The position numbers were made by a program, and so were the translations under genes. This document shows positions 56,317 to 64,000 of a DNA stretch of 64,000 nt, in pieces. A model generated the notes under the pieces. It made no database searches. It was not told the DNA's origin and saw only the letters and a list, made by a program, of their open reading frames with translations. This DNA comes from Amycolatopsis sp. 2-15 (lineage in GTDB: Bacteria > Actinomycetota > Actinomycetes > Mycobacteriales > Pseudonocardiaceae), in contig NZ_CP127294.1 of assembly GCF_030285625.1 (NCBI RefSeq), forward strand, positions 3,978,001 to 4,042,000. Direction: 5' to 3'. Numbering within the stretch: position 1 is the first letter of the stretch; each line of letters starts with the position of its first letter.

Positions 56317-57154
56317 TTGAGCGCGATCGATCTCGGCCAGTCGGTGATCCTCGGGATCGTGGAAGGCCTGACCGAATTCCTGCCCGTGTCGTCCACTGGG
56401 CATCTGAAGATCGCCGAGGGGCTGCTGGGCATCCCGGTCGACGATCAGTCGGTGGTCGGGTTCACCGCGGTGATCCAGGTCGGTGCCATCGCCGCGGTGC
56501 TGGTGTACTTCTTTCCGCGACATCGTGCGGTTCGCGGCGGCGTGGGGGCGCGGGCTCGTCAATCCCCGGGCGCGCCAGGAACACGACTACAAGTTCGCCT
56601 GGTGGGTCATCTTCGCCACGATCCCGATCGTCGTCGCCGGGCTGCTGTTCCAGTCGCTGGTGAAGGGGCCGCTCGCGTCGTTGTGGGTCGTCGCGATCTC
56701 GCTCCTCGCCGGCAGCGCGATCATGTGGGCGGCGGATCGGTTCGGGACGGGCAAACGCGGTGAGTCCGAGTCCACGTTCGCCGACGCGATGCTGGTCGGC
56801 TCGTCGCAGATCCTCGCCCTGCTCTTCCCGGGGTTCTCCCGCTCCGGCGCCACGATCTCGACCGGCCTGCTGCGCGGCCTGGACCGGGTCACCGCCACGC
56901 GGTTGTCGTTCTTCCTGTCGATCCCGGCGCTGACCGGCGCGGGCCTCTACGAGCTGAAGGACGCGCTCGGCGGCGGCGTCGACGTGCTGCCGCTGGTAGT
57001 CGGGACGGTCGTGTCGTTCGTAGTGGCCTACGCGGCGATCGCGTGGCTGCTGAAGTTCGTCGCGGCGCACACGTTCACGGCTTTCGTGATCTACCGGCTC
57101 GTCGTGGGCGTCGCGCTGCTGGCCGCGCTGGCGTCGGGCGTGCTGTCGTCCTGA
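56317..57154 (+). CDS. uppP: undecaprenyl-diphosphatase, one frameshift
   Basis: UppP/BacA dephosphorylates undecaprenyl diphosphate for cell-wall synthesis and gives bacitracin tolerance. Signatures: [20 protein letters not shown] and [20 protein letters not shown], both intact, plus the final [20 protein letters not shown]. The frame breaks at 56509-56516 (TTCTTTCC); dropping one T joins LVYFF to [13 protein letters not shown], so this is probably a sequencing indel. TTG start with AAAGGA upstream. About 279 residues after correction, normal for the family. Confidence 0.9.
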
Positions 57155-57244
57155 TCGGAACCGCGCCGCGCGAAACCCTCCGCGGCAAACGCTTCCGTTG
57201 CGGCGGCGGCGATGCCCGATGGACTCCGGGATGATCTTCAGCTG

Positions 57245-58341
57245 CTACCAACTGGTACGGCAGCGGCCTGCCGGGCTGAGTGTCTCGGTGTACAGGGCCA
57301 GCAGGTGTTCAGTGGCGGTGTCCCACCCGGATCCGGCCGCATGACGGCGCGCCTCGACGCGGTGGTCGCCGCTCAGCAGGGCGCGGGCGTGGGCGGGCAG
57401 GTCGGCGGTCCGGCCGACGGGGGAAGAACTCGGCGGCCGTGGTGCCGGCGAGCGTCGAGCGCGCCGCGGGGCTTTCGGCGGCAAGGACGGGCAGGCCGCT
57501 GGCGAGCGCTTCCAGCAGCACGAGGCCGAGAGTGTCCGTTGTGGACGGGAAGACAACAGATCTGCCGTGCGGTAGGCCTCGGCGAGGGCGTCGCCGTGGA
57601 GCATGCCGGTGAAGACCGTGCCCGGCGGCAGGGTGCGTTCGAGGTAGGGGCGGTCCGGGCCGTAGCCGACCAACACGAGGCGGAAGCCGCCGGCCGGCGC
57701 GGCCAGGGGGCCGAGCCAGTGCAGGCCTTCTCCGGGGCGAGCCTGCCGACGTAGAGCGCGACCGGGCGGCCGTCGGTGCGCCGGCTCGGTGCGGGGCGGA
57801 AGCGCTCGAGGTCCACGCCGCGCGGCCACAGGCGGACCTGGCCGATGCCGTGCCGCGCCAGGTCGTCGACGGACGCGCTCGACGTGGCGAGGTTGAGGTG
57901 CGCGCGCCGGTGCAGGGCGCGCAGCAGCGTCCAGATCAGCGGTACGGCGGCGCCGAGGCGGTAGTGACGCGCGTAGCGGGCGATGTCCGTGTGGTACGAC
58001 GCGACGGTGCGGCGGTTCTGCTTCCGCGCGGCGAGCAGTCCCGCGGTTCCCAGGAACGCCGGGTTGACCAGGTGCACCACGTCGGGGTCGAATTCGCGCA
58101 GGTACCGGCCGACCCGGGGGAGCGGCAGCCCCCAGCGTTTGCCGCCGTAGAGGAACTTCGCGCCGGCCGCCCGGACCGTGCGCACCCGCGCGCCGGCCAG
58201 CGTGCTCGGGCCGCCGGCTTCCGGGGCGATCACCAGGACGTCGTGGCCGCGCGCGTGCAGTTCGCGCACGGTGGCGACGAGCCTGGTCACGATCCCGTCG
58301 GTCGAGGGCAGCCACGTCTCGGTGACGAACGCGATGCGCAT
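57245..58341 (-). CDS. GDP-mannose-type GT4 glycosyltransferase (MgtA-like), three frameshifts
   Basis: MRIAFVTETWLPSTDGIVTR is the start of the MgtA/PimB-like GT4 mannosyltransferases that glycosylate polyprenols or glycolipids. Further blocks are HLVNPAFLGTAGLLAARKQN, VASYHTDIARYARHYRLG and RLWPRGVDLERFRP, then in other frames FRLVLVGYGPDRPYLERTLP and LLEALASGLPVLAAESPAAR with the E-x7-E motif. Breaks at about 57728 (GG), 57560 (TT) and 57427 (CCCCC) are each cured by a one-base homopolymer change, giving about 366 residues. It is convergent with uppP and 4 bases after the following membrane-protein gene. Confidence 0.8.
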
Positions 58342-58345
58342 GGCC

Positions 58346-59131
58346 TTACCGGGCCCGCCGGCCGGACGCCTGCGTCACGCCCAGGAAGGCGACCAGTGCC
58401 GCGATCACCAGCAGCAAGGTGACACTCACCGGGCCGGTGCCCAGCCCCACGCCGCCACGGTCGGGTCCGACACCGAGCCAGTCGGCGAACGAGGCCCCCA
58501 GCGGCCGGGTCACGACGTACGCGGCCCAGAACGTCGCGACGGAGCCGAGTCCGGCGAGGCGTCGGGCCAGCGGCGGGACGGCGATGACGAGGGCGAACAC
58601 CACCCCGGAGCCGAGGTAGCCCAGGTGCAGGGTCGTCGCGGTGAGGTCGCCGAGCGCGGTGCCCAGGGCGAAGGTCGTGCCGACGGCGAGCCAGTAGAAC
58701 ACCTCGCGCCGCGGGGTGGTGATGTCGTGAATGGACAAGGTCCGCTCGAGCCGGTGCCACCGCAGGAAAACCGCGGCGAGCACGATCGCGAACACCGCCG
58801 TCGACACCGCGTACGGCACACCGAAACCGACGTGGGCGGCGTCGGCGGCCATCGTGCCGAACACGCTCACCAGCACCACTGTCGTCCAGTACAGCCACGG
58901 GCGGTAGGCGCGGGAAAGGAACTGCGCGGTGAGGGAACCGGCGAGCACGAGTCCCGCCACGGCCACCACGATCACGGGATCCACGGTGTGGGCGAAGAAA
59001 TCGCTCGTCGTCTCGCCGACGCCCGTCGTGAGCACCTTGATCACCCAGAACAGCGCGGTGACCTCCGGGACCTTGCTCGCGGTGCGGCGGCCGGTGCGCG
59101 GACCGCCGCCGCTCAGTTCCGCTGTCGTCAT
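58346..59131 (-). CDS. COG4705/DUF347-like multi-pass membrane protein
   Basis: A 261-residue protein with about eight helices. Two repeat units are visible: KVPEVTALFWVIKVLTTGVG ETTSDFF and REVFYWLAVGTTFALGTALG DLT, the E-T/F-x-W-x-x-K-x-x-T-T-x-x-G-E-T-x-x-D type of repeat found in this uncharacterised membrane family. The Glu/Asp positions inside the membrane are conserved, suggesting a transporter or sensor. It precedes the mannosyltransferase gene on the same strand. Confidence 0.75.
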   Translation of the reverse strand: MTTAELSGGGPRTGRRTASKVPEVTALFWVIKVLTTGVGETTSDFFAHTVDPVIVVAVAGLVLAGSLTAQFLSRAYRPWLYWTTVVLVSVFGTMAADAAHVGFGVPYAVSTAVFAIVLAAVFLRWHRLERTLSIHDITTPRREVFYWLAVGTTFALGTALGDLTATTLHLGYLGSGVVFALVIAVPPLARRLAGLGSVATFWAAYVVTRPLGASFADWLGVGPDRGGVGLGTGPVSVTLLLVIAALVAFLGVTQASGRRAR

Positions 59132-59412
59132 GGGGAAATTCTCCCAGGTGCCGGCGTGCTCCGGGCCGTCGGAATGATTGTTCCGCCGGTGTTCTCGATG
59201 CTCATTTTGCCGGTTTTCCGCTTGCGGAAAAATTGCCGCGGGTAAACCTTCGGCTAACCTTCGAAGCGGTATCTTGTCGCCGGTTTTCCCTCTTGTGAAG
59301 GGAAATTCAGTTCACACGTTGTTCTTTCGGGTTTTCCCCGGAGTCCTCTTCGGGGGCCTGGAATACCCCGGGCGCCGCAGCCGGCGGATGCCGGACCACA
59401 GGAGGAAGATCC

Positions 59413-61041
59413 GTGTCGAGAACCCGCACACCCTTGTTCGCCCTTCTCGCCGCCGCGGGATTGTTCGCGACCGTCTCCCCGGCCGCCACCGCACAGCCCG
59501 AGCAGCGGCACGTGCTGCTCGTCTCGGTGGACGGCATGCACCAGTCGGACCTCGCCTGGTACACCGCGACCCACCCGCACTCGGCGCTCGCGAGCCTGGT
59601 GGCGCACGGCACGCAGTACACGCACGCGAACACCCCCGTGCCCTCGGATTCGTTCCCTGGCCTCGTCGCTCAGGTCACCGGCGGGAACCCCGCGACGACC
59701 GGCGTGTACTACGACGCCACCTACAACCGCGCGCTGCTGCCCGTGGGCACCACCAGCTGCGCCGGCGTGAAGCCAGGCACGGGAGTGGACTACACCGAGG
59801 ATCTGGACCGGAACAAGGACTCCGTCGACGCCGGGCAGGGCCTGGCGGGTCTGCCAGCCAGTGTGCTGAAGATGACCGGGAACCCGCGCACGCTCATCGA
59901 CCCGGCGAAGCTGCCGGTCGACCCGCGGACGTGCAAACCCGTTTACCCGCACCAGTATCTGCAGGTCAACACGGTCTTCGAGGTGGCTCGCCAGGCCGGG
60001 TTGCGCACCGCGTGGTCGGACAAGCACCCCGCCTACGAGCTCCTGAACGGCCCGTCCGGCACCGGTATCCAGGACCTGTTCACCCCGGAGATCAACAGCC
60101 AGGTGCCCGGCGGCCCGTCCGGTGGGGACTGGACCACGGACAACGCGGCGACCCAGCAATACGACTCGTACAAGGCCCGCGCGGTGCTCAACGAGATCGA
60201 CGGCTACGACCACAGCGGCACCACGAAGGTCGGCACGCCGGCGGTGTTCGGGCTGAACCTCCAGTCGGTGTCGACCGCGCAGAAGCTCCCCGTCTCCGGC
60301 GGCCAGGCCGGTGGGTACACAGCCGGCGGCGCGCCCGGGCCGGTCGTGCGCTCGGCACTGGACTTCGTGGACCGCCAGCTCGGCGCATTCACCGCGGAAC
60401 TCCAGCACCGCCACCTCGACCAGAGCACCACCATCGTGCTGTCCGCCAAACACGGCCAGTCGCCGATCGACCCGACCAAGCTGACCCGCATCGACGACGG
60501 CGCCCTGCTCGACGGTCTCAACGCGGCCTGGCGCGCGGCCCACCCGGGCGCGGCCGACCTCGTGGCCCAGTCGACCGACGACGACGCGATGCTGCTGTGG
60601 CTCACCGATCGTTCGGTTGCGGCCACGACGTTCGCGAAGAACTACCTCCTCGCGCAGTCCGGCACCGGCAACGGGGCCACCGGCGCGCCGAAGCCGTTCG
60701 TCCACTCCGGACTGACGACCGTCCACGCGGGAGCGGACGCCGCGCGTTACTTCGGCGTGCGCCCCGGCGATGCCCGCGTGCCCGACCTCGTCGGCCTCAC
60801 CGTGCCCGGTGTGGTGTTCACCGGCGGGCAGTCGAAGATCGCCGAGCACGGCGGGGCGGCCGCTGACGACCGGTCCGTCCCCCTGGTCGTTGGCGGGACC
60901 GGCCGCGGGCGGAGCGTCGGCGGCGCGGTGGAGACCACGCAGATCGCGCCGACGATCCTGCGGCTGCTGCACCTCGACCCGCGCTCGCTCGCCGCGGTGC
61001 GCGCGGAAGGCACCCGCGCGCTGCCGGAACTTGACCGGTAG
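59413..61041 (+). CDS. secreted alkaline-phosphatase-superfamily phosphodiesterase
   Basis: A 542-residue protein with signal peptide (TPLFALLAAAGLFATVSPAA TAQ, cleaved near residue 27). Metal-binding blocks of nucleotide pyrophosphatase/phosphodiesterases: HVLLVSVDGMHQSD (Asp), TPVPSDSFPGLVAQVTGG (nucleophile Ser/Thr region), RTAWSDKHPAYELLNG (Asp-x-His) and TIVLSAKHGQSPIDP (His). The usual SDHG reads SAKHG here, so one metal ligand differs. GTG follows a strong AGGAGG. Substrate unknown. Possibly it releases phosphate or acts on envelope phosphodiesters. Confidence 0.85.
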   Translation: MSRTRTPLFALLAAAGLFATVSPAATAQPEQRHVLLVSVDGMHQSDLAWYTATHPHSALASLVAHGTQYTHANTPVPSDSFPGLVAQVTGGNPATTGVYYDATYNRALLPVGTTSCAGVKPGTGVDYTEDLDRNKDSVDAGQGLAGLPASVLKMTGNPRTLIDPAKLPVDPRTCKPVYPHQYLQVNTVFEVARQAGLRTAWSDKHPAYELLNGPSGTGIQDLFTPEINSQVPGGPSGGDWTTDNAATQQYDSYKARAVLNEIDGYDHSGTTKVGTPAVFGLNLQSVSTAQKLPVSGGQAGGYTAGGAPGPVVRSALDFVDRQLGAFTAELQHRHLDQSTTIVLSAKHGQSPIDPTKLTRIDDGALLDGLNAAWRAAHPGAADLVAQSTDDDAMLLWLTDRSVAATTFAKNYLLAQSGTGNGATGAPKPFVHSGLTTVHAGADAARYFGVRPGDARVPDLVGLTVPGVVFTGGQSKIAEHGGAAADDRSVPLVVGGTGRGRSVGGAVETTQIAPTILRLLHLDPRSLAAVRAEGTRALPELDR

Positions 61042-61122
61042 CGGGGCCGGCGCCCGCACCGCGAGTGCGGGCGCCGCACACCGGACGAAACCGGCGCCGG
61101 TGCACCCGGAGGACCCGACCGA

Positions 61123-61155
61123 CTACATGGATGTAGATTTACTACATGCCTGTAG
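61123..61155. promoter_or_regulatory. twin BlaI-type operator boxes over glycosyltransferase start
   Basis: CTACATGGATGTAG (61123-61136) and CTACATGCCTGTAG (61142-61155) are perfect C-T-A-C-A-N4-T-G-T-A-G palindromes, starts 19 bases apart. The second box contains the ATG of the glycosyltransferase gene, so repressor binding would cover the start of the coding sequence. Confidence 0.8.
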
Positions 61156-62195
61156 AAATTTCGGATGGCGACCGCGTGGTGATCGTGTCCGCGCGGGTCG
61201 GCGCCGGGCACGACGGTGCGGCGCGGGAGCTCGCCCGGTGGCTGGCCGAGCGCGGGGTGCGCGCCGACCGCGTCGACTTTCTCGACCTGCTGCCGGGCCG
61301 GCTCGGGCAGACGCTGTGCGGCGCCTACCACCGGCAGTTGCAGGTCGCCCCGCGCAGCTGGGACTGGCTGCTGGGGGCACTCGGCTCACCGGCGCTCGCG
61401 GCGCTCGCCCGGCGGCTCGCGGCGCTTGCGTCCGCCGGGCTGGCTGAGGTGGTGGGCGACGACGCCCGGCTGGTCGTGTCGACTTACCCGCTCGCGACCC
61501 ACGCGGCGGCGCACCTGCGGGCGCGCGGGCGGCTCGCGGCGGGGCTGGTGGCGTACCTGACGGATCCGTCGGTGCATCGTCTGTGCGTCAGCGCGCAGGC
61601 CGATCTGACCGTGGCACCCAACGAGACCGCGGCACGGCAGGCGCGAGCCTGGGGCGCGGGGCGGGTGCTGGTCGCGCCACCGCTGGTCGCGCCCGCGTTC
61701 CGGCCGGTGGCCGGAGCGGCCGAGCGGACGCGGCTGAGGTTCGCGCACGGGCTGCCCGCGGATCGAGCGCTGGCCTTGGTCGTCTCGGGGTCCTGGGGCG
61801 TCGGTGAGGTCGAACGGACGGTGGCCGACCTGCGCGCCGACGGTTCGGCCGAGCCCGTGGTCGTCTGCGGCCGCAACGACGCGTTGCGCGAACGCCTGCG
61901 CAACGCGGGGCTCCGGCACGTGTTCGGCTGGGTGGACCCGATGGCGGACCTGATGCGCGCGAGCGACCTCGTGGTCCAGAACGCGGGAGGGCTCACGACT
62001 TCCGAAGCCCTCGCGACGGGGTTGCCGGTACTGACCTACCGCTGCCTGCCCGGCCACGGCCGCGCCAACGCCGCCGTGCTGGACCAGGAGGGCACGGTGC
62101 CGTGGGTCCGGACGCCCGACGCGCTCGGCCCGGCCTTGCGTGCCGCACTGGCCCGTGAAGCCGCGCCGGCCCTGCCGATCGAGGTGGCCGGGTGA
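61146..62195 (+). CDS. MurG/MGDG-synthase-like glycosyltransferase
   Basis: A 349-residue GT28-type enzyme. The N-terminus IVSARVGAGHDGAARELARW is the MGDG-synthase/MurG motif for the lipid acceptor. LVVSTYPLATHAAAHL, ALALVVSGSWGVGEVERTVA and DLVVQNAGGLTTSEALATGL PVL cover the nucleotide-sugar site. It probably transfers a sugar from a UDP-sugar onto a membrane lipid. ATG lies inside a BlaI-type box. It overlaps the deacetylase start (GTGA), so the two form an operon under BlaI-type control. Confidence 0.85.
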   Translation: MPVEISDGDRVVIVSARVGAGHDGAARELARWLAERGVRADRVDFLDLLPGRLGQTLCGAYHRQLQVAPRSWDWLLGALGSPALAALARRLAALASAGLAEVVGDDARLVVSTYPLATHAAAHLRARGRLAAGLVAYLTDPSVHRLCVSAQADLTVAPNETAARQARAWGAGRVLVAPPLVAPAFRPVAGAAERTRLRFAHGLPADRALALVVSGSWGVGEVERTVADLRADGSAEPVVVCGRNDALRERLRNAGLRHVFGWVDPMADLMRASDLVVQNAGGLTTSEALATGLPVLTYRCLPGHGRANAAVLDQEGTVPWVRTPDALGPALRAALAREAAPALPIEVAG

Positions 62196-63028
62196 TCCGC
62201 GTCGCGGCGGCGGGTGCGCTCGTGGCGCACGCCGCCCCGGCCGCGTTGTTCCTGCCGCCCCTGCGTCCCGACGCGTTCGCCGGGGTGGGCGACCCCGGCC
62301 ACGTCGCGCTCACCTTCGACGACGGCCCGCACCAGCGTTCGACCCCGCATTTCCTGGCCCTGTTGGCGAAAACCGGCACGCGGGCGACGTTTTTCGTCCT
62401 CGGGCGGGAGCTCGCCCGGTGTCCGGAGCTCGGGCGCGAGATCGTCGCCGCCGGGCACGAGCTCGCGGTGCACGGCTGGGACCACCGCTGTTTCCTGCGC
62501 CGGTTCCCGGCGGCTCTGCACGACGACCTCGCGCGGACGGTAGAGCTGATCACCGACGTCGCCGGCGAGGGGCCGCGGTGGTTGCGCGCGCCCTACGGGG
62601 TGTTCTCGGCCGGTTCTCTGGTCGCGGCGCGGGAGCTGGGTTTGCGGCCGGTGCTGTGGACGGCCTGGGGGTTCGACTGGGCCGCCCGCGCGACTCCGGC
62701 GTCGGTGGCCACGACAGTCCACAAGGGACTTCGCCCCGGTGGCACGATCCTGCTGCACGACTCGGACGTCGCTGCCTCCACCGTCGGTTCGTGGCGGTCA
62801 GCGCTCGGCGCTCTTCCGGCGATCCTGGCCGGCTGCGCGGAACGCGGTCTCGCTGTGGGACCGCTGCGTGAGCACGGAGTGGGACGCGCACGAGGCCTGC
62901 TGGGCGGCTTCGATGTCGGTGTGCAATGCGATCGCGGCCTGCGCCCCGGCGCCGGCGGACCAGCCGCAGCAGCCGAGTACCACGGCGACCGCGCTCGCGG
63001 TCAGTACGCCGCGCCGGCGCGGAGGTGA
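62192..63028 (+). CDS. polysaccharide deacetylase (NodB domain)
   Basis: A 278-residue protein. Hydrophobic N-terminal segment, then NodB motifs: HVALTFDDGPHQRSTPHFLA (catalytic and metal Asp), HELAVHGWDHRCFLRRFP (metal His), RWLRAPYGVFSAG (Arg) and GTILLHDSD (His). It removes acetyl groups from cell-wall or surface glycans. Its last 77 codons overlap the convergent M56 protease gene, and family similarity ends near residue 228 (VGPLREHG), so the true stop may have been lost by a frameshift. It is coupled to the glycosyltransferase. Confidence 0.82.
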   Translation: MIRVAAAGALVAHAAPAALFLPPLRPDAFAGVGDPGHVALTFDDGPHQRSTPHFLALLAKTGTRATFFVLGRELARCPELGREIVAAGHELAVHGWDHRCFLRRFPAALHDDLARTVELITDVAGEGPRWLRAPYGVFSAGSLVAARELGLRPVLWTAWGFDWAARATPASVATTVHKGLRPGGTILLHDSDVAASTVGSWRSALGALPAILAGCAERGLAVGPLREHGVGRARGLLGGFDVGVQCDRGLRPGAGGPAAAAEYHGDRARGQYAAPARR

Positions 63029-63805
63029 CGCGGGGGTGTCGAGCAGCGCGCGCACCCGCTGCGGCACCGGCCCGCCTCCGGCGGCGAGCGCGTACGAGCC
63101 GCGGCCGCGGTCGGCCAGCGCGGCCTTGGCCACCGCCGTCGCGACCAGGCGCCGGTCACCGACTCCGGAAGCGGCGGTCTCGTCGGCCCAGCGCTCCATC
63201 GCGAACCTCGTGGCCGTCGTCAGCGGGCGCACGAGTGGGTTGAGCGCCGTGGCGAGAACGCCGACCGCGGCGTAGGCAGGGTGACGCAGCCGCAGGTGCG
63301 CTCGCTCGTGCTGCAGGAGTGCGGCCCGTTCACCGGGTTCGAGCGCGGCGAGCATCCCGGCGGACACGGCGATGCGCCCGCCCCGTCCGGCGATGGCGAA
63401 GGCCACGGGCTCCGCGCCCGGCAGGACCACCACCCCTCCTTCGCGGGAATGCTCGTCCAGCTCGGCGTGCACCCGCCGGTACCACCGCCAGTGGCTGTGG
63501 ATCGCGCGCACGGCCGCGAAGGCTGCGGCGATCAGCAGCGCGCAGCAGGCGATGGCCACCGGCGTCGGCACGGTGGCGGTGAACGTCGCGGGGGAGAAGT
63601 CGCCGAGCTCGGCGACCACCGGCACCAGCGACAGACCGGCGAGCGCGCCCACGGCCAACGCGCCGGTGCTGCCCACGGCGAACACCAGCGCGAAAAACGT
63701 CAGCAGCTGCGTCGCACCACGAGGTGACAAGCGCGGCGCGAGCCAGCGCCCCACCGGCCACGACGCCACCGGCAGGACGAGCGGAACGAGCAGGCCGATG
63801 CCCAC
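62798..63805 (-). CDS. M56 family (BlaR1/MecR1-like) membrane metallopeptidase
   Basis: A 335-residue protein with N-terminal helices (LVPLVLPVASWPVG, LLTFFALVFAVGSTGALAVG), a helix at about residue 90, then the zinc motif AALLQHERAHLRLRHP (HExxH form HERAH) and a C-terminal helix (TASAVAVVLGCCGWSAGAGA). M56 proteases paired with BlaI repressors sense cell-wall stress and lead to repressor loss. This one lacks a penicillin-binding sensor domain. GTG start, 4 bases after the repressor stop. It overlaps the deacetylase 3' end by 231 bases. Confidence 0.88.
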   Translation of the reverse strand: MGIGLLVPLVLPVASWPVGRWLAPRLSPRGATQLLTFFALVFAVGSTGALAVGALAGLSLVPVVAELGDFSPATFTATVPTPVAIACCALLIAAAFAAVRAIHSHWRWYRRVHAELDEHSREGGVVVLPGAEPVAFAIAGRGGRIAVSAGMLAALEPGERAALLQHERAHLRLRHPAYAAVGVLATALNPLVRPLTTATRFAMERWADETAASGVGDRRLVATAVAKAALADRGRGSYALAAGGGPVPQRVRALLDTPASPPRRRGVLTASAVAVVLGCCGWSAGAGAQAAIALHTDIEAAQQASCASHSVLTQRSHSETAFRAAGQDRRKSAER

Positions 63806-63809
63806 GGTC

Positions 63810-64000
63810 TCAGTCGCCTGTGCGGTCGTGCCGGAGCAGTTGCAGCAGCGCTTGCTCGTCGTCGGCCGACAGGTTCGACACGAACCGGGCCAGCACGCTC
63901 TCGCGGTTGGCCTCCCCGTCGAGTACCGCGCGCATCCGCCGCGCCGCCAGGCCCGGGGCGTCTTCCGCCGGGCTGTAGACGAACATGCGGCCCTGCTTCT
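63810..64000 (-). CDS. BlaI/MecI/CopY family repressor, C-terminal part
   Basis: Only the last 63 codons lie in the window: FVYSPAEDAPGLAARRMRAV, LDGEANRESVLARFVSNLSA DDEQALLQLL, the dimerisation helices of BlaI-type winged-helix repressors. The stop is 4 bases before the M56 gene, so repressor and protease are coupled. It is the natural candidate to bind the twin boxes at 55592-55624 and 61123-61155. Confidence 0.8.
   Translation of the reverse strand, partial: KQGRMFVYSPAEDAPGLAARRMRAVLDGEANRESVLARFVSNLSADDEQALLQLLRHDRTGD

Overview
The window is high-GC actinobacterial DNA. Gene content points to a Pseudonocardiaceae genus such as Amycolatopsis: a DUF6292 protein, DUF6766 and DUF2231 proteins, an actinobacterial caa3/aa3 oxidase subunit I, GAF-ANTAR regulators, a gas-vesicle remnant with long-tailed GvpA, and AICE-type integrases. 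The genus is inferred from family knowledge, not from a marker gene.

Layout. 0-7 kb is core-like: a molybdopterin oxidoreductase running off the left edge, a lipoprotein/DUF6766 operon, ctaD, and a DUF2231 pair. 7-12.9 kb is a junction zone of broken genes (SDR, CtaG-like and LigD pieces) leading into a long, 5'-truncated RHS/YD-repeat protein with a papain-like toxin tip and a small downstream gene in the immunity position. 13.4-24.6 kb is a tandem array of actinobacterial integrative elements. It is marked by two perfect 43-bp copies of the 3' half of a tRNA-Lys(CUU) gene (14068-14110, 23605-23647). Each copy is preceded by a tyrosine recombinase and followed by a DUF2637 gene. The middle element carries a PD-(D/E)xK nuclease-like protein and a translationally coupled three-gene operon built around a STAND-like NTPase.

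25.4-39.2 kb is a defence-like island. It holds the 5' end of another RHS protein, a coupled pair of P-loop ATPases, an EcsC protein, an 868-bp IS5/IS427-type element, a Gabija-like pair (OLD nuclease plus UvrD-like helicase) whose native start is split by an IS630 element, and a CBS-HEPN protein coupled to a degenerate SF2 helicase. 39.8-47.8 kb mixes small core genes (DUF6292, cold-shock protein, apolipoprotein N-acyltransferase-like) with remnants. 48-54 kb has GAF/ANTAR regulators, a second copy of the 868-bp IS, and a decayed gas-vesicle locus.

55-64 kb looks like an envelope-stress region: DedA, UppP, a mannosyltransferase, a secreted phosphodiesterase, a MurG/MGDG-synthase-like glycosyltransferase and a NodB deacetylase. 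It ends in an M56 (BlaR1-like) protease and a BlaI-family repressor. Two promoters here carry twin BlaI-type boxes with identical 19-nt spacing, suggesting that the repressor controls dedA-uppP and the glycosyltransferase-deacetylase operon.

Quality caution: many conserved genes (uppP, the mannosyltransferase, gvpA, the CBS-HEPN gene, the RHS gene) are broken by one-base changes in short homopolymers and can be read through once these are corrected. Sequencing or assembly error is as likely as real decay, and calls marked frameshifted should be read that way.

Best candidates for an undescribed system are the NTPase trio at 18323-21795, with a motif shared between the C-terminus of one partner and the N-terminus of the next, and the CBS-HEPN plus degenerate-helicase pair at 37168-39169.
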